Shown here: positions 43,301 to 50,488 of the stretch, piece after piece
How positions within the stretch are numbered: the stretch's first letter is position 1
Layout: each line of letters begins with the position of its first letter
DNA from: Paenibacillus polymyxa
GTDB lineage: Bacteria > Bacillota > Bacilli > Paenibacillales > Paenibacillaceae
Assembly (NCBI RefSeq): GCF_001719045.1
Contig: NZ_CP015423.1
Span: 4,711,501-4,775,500 of the forward strand
Direction of reading: 5' to 3'
DNA: 64,000 nucleotides
Position numbers and translations under genes: made by a program
The notes under the pieces: model-generated
Seen by the model: the letters and a program-made list of their open reading frames with translations, nothing else
What the model was told of the DNA's origin: nothing
Database searches by the model: none

Positions 43301-45852
43301 ATCTGGCCGGAAATTTGAAGACCGTTCAGTATCCTGATGGGCAAAAGAATGTGTATTCGTATGATGAGCTGGGCAGACGTACGTTACTTGAGAAATCAAG
43401 CGGAGGAACCACGTTAAATATTTACGATACGGATGGAAACATCACCCGTATGCTGACGGGGAAATCGGACGCAATCACCTTTCAATATAACGCTGACGGA
43501 TTGGTTACCGAAGCGGCGGGTCCCGATTTTAAAACCAATTATACCTACGATAACGCAGGACGAAGAAAAAGTATGACAGATGGGCAGGGAACGACCTCCT
43601 ATGCCTATGATCCAGCAGATGGGTCGTTGACTGGACTGAAGTACCCGGACGGCACGCAAATAAACTATGAGTATAACAAGCAGTCTCGTACAGGATATGT
43701 GCTGACAGATGCTTTCGGGACGTCTATGCATGTTCAATCCAAGCTGGACAGCTTGGGCCGAGTTACTCAAATGGACGTTAGCAATGGAGCCGGTACAGCA
43801 AACATACAGAGTCTTTCAGGAGCTACGACGGCTGCTGCGGGTGGATCATTAGATCGCATGACGTTTGAGTATGCACCGAATGGTTTGCTGAAAAGTCAGG
43901 CTTCAAGCAGAGGGCTGAGTACGCGATTCAGCTATAACGGACTGGATTTGTCCGGGGTTACGGTGGAGCAAGGTGGTACGGCATTACACCAATTTGGTTA
44001 TGAACGAGATGGGAATAAAAACATCATCGGACGTACACAAAACGGAACAACAGACCAATTTGGATATGATCCGTCAAATCGAATTGCCAGCGAAGCCGCA
44101 GGTGAGAAGAATAAGACCTATGGCTACGATCCGAATGGAAACCGAAGCGCCGAAGGCAGTGGCAAAGTGTTCGGTATGAAGAACGCTGAATATACGTATG
44201 ATTCTGTCAGCCGTCTGACAAAGGTGAGCGGTGAAGGCAAAGAGGTTGGGTACAGCTATAACGGAGACGGGCTACTGTACGAGCGTACAGAGGGCGACAA
44301 AACGACCCGGTATTACTATGACGAAGAAGCGAAGCTGATTGCAGAAGCCGAGGTCCAAGGTGGAACAGCGAAAATCACCTACGCTTATGTGTATGACTTG
44401 TCCGGTCAACTGTGGGCCAGACAAGACAAAGCAAGTGGACAACTGCAATACTATCAGTTGAATGGTCACGGTGATGTGGTAGGACTAAGTGATAGTTCGG
44501 GCAAGGAACTGAATAGCTACAGCTACGATATCTGGGGCGGCCCGGAGAAGGTCAAAGAGACCGTACCGAACGTGCTGCGCTACGCTGGCGAGTATTGGGA
44601 CGACACGGCTGGACTCCAGTACCTGCGGGCTCGCTGGTATGATCCGGGCACAGCACGTTTTATGGGCGAGGATACGTATCAGGGCGAGATCAGCAATCCG
44701 CAGAGCTTGAATTGGTATGCGTATGTGGCCAATAATCCACTCGGATATGTAGACCCTAGTGGGCATGAACTTATGCCTACGACTAAAGGCGGTATATTTT
44801 ATACTAACCAGAAGACGATTATTCATTGTCAAAGAGTAGGCATGGGGACATGCTGGAATGAGTTTAAAGCAGGAACTATTCAGGCATCCACGGCTGTAGC
44901 CAATTTCTTGATTGTAGATGATATAAACACGATACTTGATCCCAAATCGTCCACATATGACAAAACACTTGCTCTAGCAGGATTTATACCTGTTGGTAAG
45001 TTTGTTAAAGGTGGAAAATTGATCATACAGCTGACGAGTAAGGAGGGAAGATATGTTGAACGTTCTGTTAAATTGACAGATAAAAATCTGAAATCAGCCA
45101 AGGCGCTCCCTTGTAACTGCTTTACGGCGGGGACTAAAGTTCAAACAGACAAAGGGGAGAAAAATATCGAAGACATTAAAGTCGGAGATAAGGTTCTTTC
45201 CAAGGATGAAGATACGGGCGAGATAGACTACAAGGAAGTAGTCCAACTACATCAAAATGAGAAGGATACGACTTATAGTTTGTCAGTTGGAGACCAAGTC
45301 ATAGAGACAACCGACAATCATCCCTTCTGGGTAAAAGGAAAAGCATGGGTACTCGCTGTTGACCTAAAGGTCGGCGATGAACTAGTTCAAAGTAATGGAG
45401 AACATATAACGATTGATAACATAGAAATTGTTCATCACAATAAGAAAGTGACGGTCTACAATTTCACTGTTGCAGACTTCCATACTTACTTTGTTAGTAG
45501 TTTAGATATTTGGGTTCATAATATTAATTGTGGTTTCACTTTAAGTAGTAATAATATCCAACACATCGGCAAGCATATTGCGAGTGATTTTGCCAACCAG
45601 GTAAAGTATCTTTCGGACGACGCTCTAAAAAGTAAATTAAATAAAAACTCTTTCTTTAATCCTAGTTGGAAAAAAGATGAAATAGTAACTGGCGTTCAAA
45701 ATGGTGCAAATGAAGCAATCAGTAAAGGATTTACAAATGGCTACTATAATTACACTTATAAGGGTGAGAATATTCGAATTTTCTTTAAAGATGGAAAATT
45801 CGATACAGCATTTGGTCAACATAAGTTAACCCCGACTGATTTTGGGAGGTAG
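40396..45852 (+). CDS. RHS/YD-repeat polymorphic toxin with Hint domain and C-terminal RNase-like toxin (1818 aa)
   Basis: A secreted WapA-like toxin. GTG start after GGGGTGAG, and signal peptide MFKRYICSLLCMAMLLGPWS. A linker rich in Glu/Ala/Pro is followed by many YD repeats (YDYDALGQMTSVTDPSGQQV type) to about residue 1400. The RHS core (LQYLRARWYDPGTARFMGED, YAYVANNPLGYVDPSGH) follows. A Hint domain occupies about 1573-1713 (CFTAGTKVQTDKGEKNIEDI, TTDNHPFWV, VYNFTVADFHTYFV, VHNINC), probably for autocleavage. The last 105 residues are the toxin (HIGKHIASDF, SFFNPSWKKDEIVTGV, FDTAFGQHKL). It resembles EndoU/BECR RNases, a tentative call. Confidence 0.9.
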   Translation: MFKRYICSLLCMAMLLGPWSTWAYGEEGHGEAAASQSSSSSTPQIITRAWLAQQTGKDQAWVNAQLSKGYTLYDIYKAWQKDGGENSLPEQSPSLWVQQNGLTLSTNAKAEPSDESAELKEGEKPTQAAQDEKATQQPLDKEEDKAPAPDTTEMDIPSIPRVIDSVYAPTPGENSLIGQNLLQQSLLQVSATTDVYAPFDQAALAQSRLSDDTSRYGLDYGDNSVFTASGQLAVQNTDLVLPGSFPFALTRVYNSSLANNQIGVQQNGGLYTNASAIREEEAASGLGRGWKWDLPHIQKLDGKRYLYMPGTGSYEVKDDFQLEGYAYKDLKISTDQSADVQGVSSAYKIAVLNGNNYYLDQDGYLILIQDAYKNRVEFDYTSSGGAKLIRSIRNNDGRELDFTYNAGQLVVKEQGTDHQYTYRQSGEGSSKVLSEVLDSLSRSTSYAYTFMDAPFNVVVDGEGKTGALQQNASALLTRIVRPTSSITDIRYEAFNKQIGVYGTQGVFKVVSRADMYSTTAGNRFLNKIDFTYSGEDLANYGKNAEWTVVAKGTRTAETFHFGKVFRGDNAPDKLVLNSYDQEGDSTGYHIDYTYNDAMDWNLPVQMRESYTEGGSSSEPVTTFYDYNEYGLPLKISQSTGSETVHTYRTSNEPFFWVQPAQTVNKISEGKTLTTVRTYKSEGNLYELKNYEGTEQGKLLSHSSTFYNTKGNVSSQKIQIDDRSDANVSIDYDSPYGSYLPTRQLLPKGVEYTYDYYPTGEIKSQTDAKRKTESYVYDAMGRVTKVTYPDGTQTVVVYKDDTNDVTVTGPDGVSVERLYNPFGQMLQQQVDDAIYGYGYDDNGDMVESTDAEQATTRYAYDAFGRPVKTNYADGTTDTVAYNAVDRTVTQTDASGYRIREVSDALGRVTSTQEAKNGSFQPLESLAYNHAGMVTSRTDGNGQRMIYDYDALGQMTSVTDPSGQQVSYMYDLAGNLKTVQYPDGQKNVYSYDELGRRTLLEKSSGGTTLNIYDTDGNITRMLTGKSDAITFQYNADGLVTEAAGPDFKTNYTYDNAGRRKSMTDGQGTTSYAYDPADGSLTGLKYPDGTQINYEYNKQSRTGYVLTDAFGTSMHVQSKLDSLGRVTQMDVSNGAGTANIQSLSGATTAAAGGSLDRMTFEYAPNGLLKSQASSRGLSTRFSYNGLDLSGVTVEQGGTALHQFGYERDGNKNIIGRTQNGTTDQFGYDPSNRIASEAAGEKNKTYGYDPNGNRSAEGSGKVFGMKNAEYTYDSVSRLTKVSGEGKEVGYSYNGDGLLYERTEGDKTTRYYYDEEAKLIAEAEVQGGTAKITYAYVYDLSGQLWARQDKASGQLQYYQLNGHGDVVGLSDSSGKELNSYSYDIWGGPEKVKETVPNVLRYAGEYWDDTAGLQYLRARWYDPGTARFMGEDTYQGEISNPQSLNWYAYVANNPLGYVDPSGHELMPTTKGGIFYTNQKTIIHCQRVGMGTCWNEFKAGTIQASTAVANFLIVDDINTILDPKSSTYDKTLALAGFIPVGKFVKGGKLIIQLTSKEGRYVERSVKLTDKNLKSAKALPCNCFTAGTKVQTDKGEKNIEDIKVGDKVLSKDEDTGEIDYKEVVQLHQNEKDTTYSLSVGDQVIETTDNHPFWVKGKAWVLAVDLKVGDELVQSNGEHITIDNIEIVHHNKKVTVYNFTVADFHTYFVSSLDIWVHNINCGFTLSSNNIQHIGKHIASDFANQVKYLSDDALKSKLNKNSFFNPSWKKDEIVTGVQNGANEAISKGFTNGYYNYTYKGENIRIFFKDGKFDTAFGQHKLTPTDFGR
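44396..45190 (+). repeat. RHS core/Hint direct repeat, copy 1 (partner 48188-48983)
   Basis: About 795 bases are nearly identical to 48188-48983, which carries one extra T near 48262. Beyond the GDKVL codons of the Hint domain, identity drops to moderate, and after the terminal VHNINC it disappears. Confidence 0.9.
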
Positions 45853-45859
45853 GTTTGCA

Positions 45860-46399
45860 TTGTTTGAGATAAAATATCGTATTATTGTTGACGAGAGTTA
45901 CTGGAAAAGTTTGAATCTAGAGCAAATTGAAATTGAAGGGGGAATTGAGGGTTTCTTTCTGTTAATACTTCACTCAGTTGAATATGGCTATTATCATAAT
46001 AGGGAATTGGCAAAGGGGGAACAAGGTTTTGACATTATTTCGACTTGGTTATCTAACTTATTAGAAGTATCTCTACTAATAGATGACACAAAATATGTGG
46101 CAATAAGGGATACAGAATCTTACAATACGTGGCTTGAGTTTATTTCTGTTAACAATGAAATATTAGTGAGTATGATTCAGTCAGATAACTTCATTAGTCA
46201 GTATGTCATTACCAAACCTTTAGAACATCGAATTTACCCTGAATGGAGAGATATCACAGTTAAAAAGGAGGACTTTACCAAAGAAGTAATTAATAAAACG
46301 ACAGATTTTATTGCAGAACTAGCTCTAATAAACCCTTCCTTACGACTGAGCCAACGAATAGTTCAACTTGAATCATTTCTTAATAAAGCAAGTCAGTAA
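45860..46399 (+). CDS. Probable cognate immunity protein of the RHS toxin (179 aa)
   Basis: Begins eight bases after the RHS stop, the usual place for a toxin's immunity gene. TTG 45860 follows GGGAGG, which overlaps the last RHS codons. Soluble, acidic and helical (YRIIVDESYWKSLNLEQIEI, LLILHSVEYGYYHNRELAKG). Family name not recalled. Codon use and AT content are more extreme than in the housekeeping genes, in line with a horizontally exchanged cassette. The toxin target is unproven, so immunity is inferred from position. Confidence 0.7.
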   Translation: MFEIKYRIIVDESYWKSLNLEQIEIEGGIEGFFLLILHSVEYGYYHNRELAKGEQGFDIISTWLSNLLEVSLLIDDTKYVAIRDTESYNTWLEFISVNNEILVSMIQSDNFISQYVITKPLEHRIYPEWRDITVKKEDFTKEVINKTTDFIAELALINPSLRLSQRIVQLESFLNKASQ

Positions 46400-46414
46400 A
46401 TAGAAGAGAAGTTT

Positions 46415-46446
46415 GACCTTGGGGCAACACTCCAAGGTCTTTCTTT
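46415..46446 (+). terminator. Terminator of the RHS-immunity operon
   Basis: GACCTTGG pairs with CCAAGGTC, followed by TTTCTTTT, just after the immunity gene. Confidence 0.8.
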
Positions 46447-46547
46447 TGTCCCCACCCAGTGCCGAATGAATCTGACGGCACGTACCTCTTAACATTTGGG
46501 TTCATAAGACTAACTGTGTGCAAGTATGATAAAAAGACATAACTTTA

Positions 46548-46799
46548 CTGATAACCAGAATGCATTCGGGAAAGAAGATGCTAATTAAATTCTTAAATGC
46601 AATGAAGAAAGGGTTTATAAGTAGTGCAAAGAATGATAATGGTGTAAAGGAACTATCTGGTAGTGGAGAAAAAATAGGCAGCATTTATTATAAATATGAA
46701 ATTGAATCGGTTGGTAAATATGTAAATTGAAGAGTATACGGTAATCTTGACCAAAAATCGGGCCGTATTATATTTACCAAATTTGTTAAAGCACATTAA
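46548..46799 (+). pseudogene. Orphan RHS toxin-tip fragment with nonsense codon
   Basis: From 46578 the frame reads FLNAMKKGFISSAKNDNGVK, then YYKYEIESVGKYVN, TGA at 46728, and continues RVYGNLDQKSGRIIFTKFVK to a final TAA at 46797. The end (YGNLDQ...FTKFVKAH) looks like the conserved finish of a BECR-type polymorphic toxin, where the stop replaces an expected Trp (TGG to TGA). Another frame upstream (NQNAFGKEDAN) may be the displaced N-terminal part. No core, start or ribosome site. A silent or decayed toxin module. Confidence 0.65.
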
Positions 46800-46819
46800 C
46801 TAGGGAAGGCTTGTGTTTG

Positions 46820-47133
46820 ATGGAAGTTGGAAAACTGAAGGAATGGATAGATAATCATCAGGTTAAAAAAAAGAACTCTAGAAAATTAAATTTCGATAAT
46901 TATATGAAAGAACAAGCAGAAGAGTTTCACATGTTATTTGTAGCTTATAATGATAAATATTTGGATGTATATCTGAAAAAAATGCTTTAATGTTAGGTAA
47001 TTTTCCGGTGCTTGGTTATGTTCATGTCATTTCTTATTTACTAATTGAATATAAAGGGAAAGTGGTAGGTGAATATAGGCTACTCCTTACTTTGGATGGA
47101 GAGATCTATGATTTCTTGTTAACTTTATATTAA
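46820..47133 (+). pseudogene. Frameshifted immunity gene of the orphan toxin tip
   Basis: ATG 46820 opens MEVGKLKEWIDNHQVKKKNS and reads to TAA 46988. The next frame continues in coding fashion (EKNALMLGNFPVLGYVHVIS to LLTLDGEIYDFLLTLY, TAA 47131). Restoring one base just before the A run near 46974 gives a single protein of about 104 residues. Its place 20 bases after the toxin-tip fragment marks it as the matching immunity gene, now broken. The stretch 47134-47297 shows no further gene. Confidence 0.65.
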
Positions 47134-47297
47134 GCTGGAGGGTGGCAGCAGAAAGTTGTCACCTTACAACCAACCAGGGAAAATATTAAAATTTACTAGT
47201 TTTTATTTATTGTTAAATAAGGTTAGTATTTGAAGTGGTGAAGTAGCAGTTTATTTGCAATGTGATTAAACATTTTAGTGAGACTGGATGGAAGGAA

Positions 47298-47948
47298 ATG
47301 AAGATGCCTATTTGGTTTAGAATAATATGGATGATTCCTATTGTTATAAATATAGCGGCGTTCATATGGTTTATTTTAGGTTCAACAGGGGGCTTTCAAC
47401 GTGGGCATGATATCTTGGCAACTGCTACATTAGTCATATTTGGAGTCCCGTCTATTATTATCGTATTAATATCATTAACGTATATATGGCAAGGATGGCC
47501 ACCGTTTAATGGTGTGAAATATTTAGTATCAGCGATATTGATGGCATCATTATTATTTTGTTCTTATTATTTGGTTGACGGAACTCCTACACGAGGATGG
47601 TTATATGATGATGTTAGAAGTGATCCTGTGCGATTAACATCAGATCATAAATACGAGTATCGTATTGATCTAATCAATCCTTTTCAAAGAAATAGTCGGG
47701 AGCAATTACACTTGAAAAATGTATCAACAGGAGTAGAAGTGGACATTTCTATCGTTATAAGAGCAGAAAAGGATATCTACTCTACTGGAGGTAGCGAGGG
47801 CTGGGATTGGGGTATTTTAAAACCGACAAAAGTAACGAATCAATACGAGTTGTCTACATTGGATGAAAATAATAACGGTAGGTATGGTATGGATCCGAGA
47901 GTTTTTTTAATTGATGTAAAAGCTGGAACTGCACAAGTATTGAAGTAG
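47298..47948 (+). CDS. Membrane protein of the toxin island (216 aa)
   Basis: Three hydrophobic helices (IWMIPIVINIAAFIWFILGS, ATLVIFGVPSIIIVLISLTY, LVSAILMASLLFCSYYLV) are followed by a soluble, probably extracytoplasmic C-terminal domain of about 110 residues (LTSDHKYEYRIDLINPFQRN). Family not recognised. It lies between two toxin-tip cassettes and has its own terminator, so it may be an immunity protein left from another cassette. ATG 47298 is chosen on GGAAGGA. 47304 is possible. Confidence 0.6.
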   Translation: MKMPIWFRIIWMIPIVINIAAFIWFILGSTGGFQRGHDILATATLVIFGVPSIIIVLISLTYIWQGWPPFNGVKYLVSAILMASLLFCSYYLVDGTPTRGWLYDDVRSDPVRLTSDHKYEYRIDLINPFQRNSREQLHLKNVSTGVEVDISIVIRAEKDIYSTGGSEGWDWGILKPTKVTNQYELSTLDENNNGRYGMDPRVFLIDVKAGTAQVLK

Positions 47949-47963
47949 AATTTGAATTATTTA

Positions 47964-48002
47964 ACCACAATACGAGATAGTTTCGTATTGTGGTCTTTTT
48001 TT
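47964..48002 (+). terminator. Terminator after the island membrane protein
   Basis: ACCACAATACGA pairs with TTCGTATTGTGGT, followed by CTTTTTTT. Very stable. Confidence 0.92.
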
Positions 48003-48062
48003 CGTTATTAGTTCTGAACTAATAATAATCACTAAATATTCTCGATACAAATGAAATATCAA

Positions 48063-49609
48063 CTGCGTGCTACACGGGCTGGTTACTGAACCTGCAGGTA
48101 CAAAGGATAAGACCTACGACTACGATTCAAACGGCAACCGAAGCGTCGAAGGTAGAGCAGCGAAGATCACGTAAGCTTACATATATGACTTGTCCGGTCA
48201 ACTGTGGGTTAGACAAGACAAGGCAAGCGGGCAGTTGCATTATTATCAGCTCAACGGTCACTGGTGATGTGGTAGGCCTAAGTGATAGTTCGGGCAAGGA
48301 ACTGAATAGCTGCAGCTACGATATCTGGGGCGGCCCGGAGAAGGTCGAAGAAACCGTTCCGAACGTGCTGCGTTATGCTGGCGAGTATTGGGACGACACG
48401 ACCGGGCTTCAGTACCTGCGGGCTCGCTGGTATGATCCGGGCACAGCACGTTTTATGGGCGAGGATACGTATCAGGGCGAGATCAGTAATCCGCAGAGCT
48501 TGAATTGGTATGCGTATGTGGCCAATAATCCACTCGGATATGTAGACCCTAGTGGGCATGAACTTATGCCTACGACTAAAGGCGGTATATTTTATACTAA
48601 CCAGAAGACGATTATTCATTGTCAAAGAGTAGGTATGGGGACATGCTGGAATGAGTTTAAAGCAGGAACTATTCAGGCATCCACGGCTGTAGCCAATTTC
48701 TTGATTGTAGATAATATAAACACGATACTTGATCCCAAATCGTCCACATATGACAAAACACTTGCTCTAGCAGGATTTATACCTGTTGGTAAGTTTGTTG
48801 AAGGTAGAAAATTGATCATACAGCTGACGAGTAAGGAGGGAAGATATGTTGAACGTTCTGTTAAATTGACAGATAAAAATCTGAAATCAGCCAAGGCGCT
48901 CCCTTGTAACTGCTTTACGGCGGGGACTAAAGTTCAAACAGACGAAGGGGAGAAGAATATCGAAGACATTGAAGTCGGAGATAAGGTTCTCGCCAAGGAT
49001 GAAGTAACAGGTGAACAGGCTTACAAGGAAGTCACGCATCTGTATCGAAATGATAAGGAGATCACCTATGAACTTACGGTAGGCGATCAAATTATCGAAA
49101 CAACCGAAAACCATCCGTTTTGGGTTGAAGGTAAAGGTTGGGTCTTAGCAGCTGACTTACAGGTAGGGAATAAGCTACAGCAAAGCAACGGAAATACCTT
49201 GACGGTGGATAAAATCAATATTGTAAAGCATGATGAGAAGGTTAAGGTGTACAATTTTACAGTCGATGACTTCCACACCTGCTTTGTTAGTGATTTGGGG
49301 ATTTGGGTTCATAATATCAACTGTAATCCTTTTGATCTAACAAATTCTAACTTGTCAAAATGGAATAAAGGAAGTTTCGATTCCGTAGGGGATTCGGCAA
49401 TCTCTCACTTTAAGAAGCATGGGACAGAGGTAGGGGCCGAAGATGTAGCCCAATATATCAGAAAAGCTGAAGGGTTTGCTCAAAATCTGCGTGGTGCTAC
49501 AAAAAAACCTGTGGATGGAAAAGTACAGGGAGTAATTAGATACAAGAAGAATGGAAAGTATATTGATTTAGCCCCGGATGGTACAATTATTTCGTTTGGA
49601 AAACAATAA
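48063..49609 (+). pseudogene. Orphan RHS-core/Hint/toxin cassette (no functional start)
   Basis: Bases 48083-48155 match 44092-44164, then about 200 bases of RHS sequence are missing and the match resumes at 44364. An in-frame TAA (acgTAAgct, 48171) and an inserted T (about 48262) break the reading frame. From about 48263 an open frame runs to 49609 with the RHS core, a Hint domain (CFTAGTKVQTDEGEKNIEDI, TTENHPFWV, VHNINC) and a 95-residue toxin (SHFKKHGTEVGAEDVAQYIR, GKYIDLAPDGTIISFGKQ) unrelated to the one at 45852. It has no ribosome site or signal, so it is probably a silent donor for toxin-tip switching. Confidence 0.8.
48188..48983 (+). repeat. RHS core/Hint direct repeat, copy 2 (partner 44396-45190)
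   Basis: Near-identical to copy 1, offset by about 3.79 kb in the same orientation. It provides the homology for recombination that would swap the main toxin tip for the orphan one and delete the DNA between. Confidence 0.9.
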
Positions 49610-49625
49610 AACGGTGGGTGGTATT

Positions 49626-49949
49626 TTGGAACATTGGAAAACTATGAATATTACAGGTATTTCCAGAATTGAGAAATGCGTTGCGGAATTTCAAGTTTGG
49701 GAGTTGAATAAGATCCCATTTGGAAAATTTAAGGTAAAAGTCTACGAGCGACCGAATGGTACTTTCGCAGGTTTCACGAATATCCAACTTAAAAGTCTTG
49801 AGGATGATTCTGCGGAGAGTGGAGTTGGGTTTGGTAAGACAATCTCAGAAACATTAGAGGATACAGTTAAATATTTTATGGGTATGCTTAACGCAAGAGA
49901 TAATCTTTCCGAAGATGATTTTGATTGGTCTCATCCCGATGATTTTTAA
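49626..49949 (+). CDS. Probable immunity protein of the orphan RHS cassette (107 aa)
   Basis: A small soluble protein directly after the orphan toxin: ITGISRIEKCVAEFQVWELN, FKVKVYERPNGTFAGFTNIQ, acidic tail NLSEDDFDWSHPDDF. No firm family name. The start is uncertain. TTG 49626 follows GGTGGGTGG, while ATG 49644 follows GGAA and is possible. ATG 49578 lies inside the toxin frame and is unlikely. Unlike the immunity gene at 46820 it is intact, so the cell could already resist this toxin. Whether it has a promoter is unclear. Confidence 0.65.
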   Translation: MEHWKTMNITGISRIEKCVAEFQVWELNKIPFGKFKVKVYERPNGTFAGFTNIQLKSLEDDSAESGVGFGKTISETLEDTVKYFMGMLNARDNLSEDDFDWSHPDDF

Positions 49950-49957
49950 TATTGTTG

Positions 49958-49989
49958 ACCTCAAGGGGAAATCTTCTTGGGGTTTTTTT
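49958..49989 (+). terminator. Terminator at the end of the toxin island
   Basis: ACCTCAAG pairs with CTTGGGGT, with one GU pair, followed by TTTTTT. The following 49990-50269 shows no gene. Confidence 0.75.
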
Positions 49990-50269
49990 GTGATTCACAT
50001 TATTTTCAATTAGGAATTCTCTCTCATTAAAAAAACACGAGCAGGTTCGAGAAATATTATAAATGATAACACAGACAGTTTCCTAACGGGTAAAGGGCAA
50101 GTGATCTGTTCTAGCCATTAATACTGTGTACAAAATACAAGAAAGACTTGTTTCATAGGTTCTAGTTCCAATAAAGCAATTTATTAATTGTTTCCATCCT
50201 CTAACTCAATAGATTTATTCACAACTTTGTAACCTTCTCTGGCAGGGGGGTTGCGAGATTGTTTTCAAA

Positions 50270-50297
50270 TTGTTTTACTATATTTACCTACTATAGT
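50270..50297 (+). promoter_or_regulatory. Candidate promoter of the deacetylase gene
   Basis: TTGTTT, a 16-base spacer and TATAGT (50292-50297). It implies a leader of about 185 bases containing a triple repeat. Confidence 0.45.
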
Positions 50298-50384
50298 CTG
50301 GTAATCTATTAATATATATAGGGGGAACGAAAAGACGTCCGGTTCAGTCGGTTCATACGCGTTTATGTTCTATATGTTGAGTGA

Positions 50385-50426
50385 ATGTCTATATTGCCAT
50401 GTCTATATCGTCATGTCTGTATAACT
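50385..50426 (+). repeat. Three tandem 14-bp repeats in the deacetylase leader
   Basis: ATGTCTATATTGCC, ATGTCTATATCGTC and ATGTCTGTATAACT follow each other without gaps, about 60 bases before the start codon. They may be tandem binding sites or a slippage product. Confidence 0.65.
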
Positions 50427-50488
50427 TCATAGACAAGCTAGAGATAGCTCCCGCACATTATAAAATACAGCACAGGATGGTGTAATGA

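Noticed and set aside
49578..49625. ATG 49578 as start of the small gene after the orphan toxin
   Set aside because: It lies inside the toxin reading frame with no ribosome site. TTG 49626 or ATG 49644 is more credible.
36200..50000. Whether the island is a prophage or integrative element
   Set aside because: No integrase, transposase, phage structural gene or flanking att-like repeats were seen. The only long repeats are the RHS core copies.
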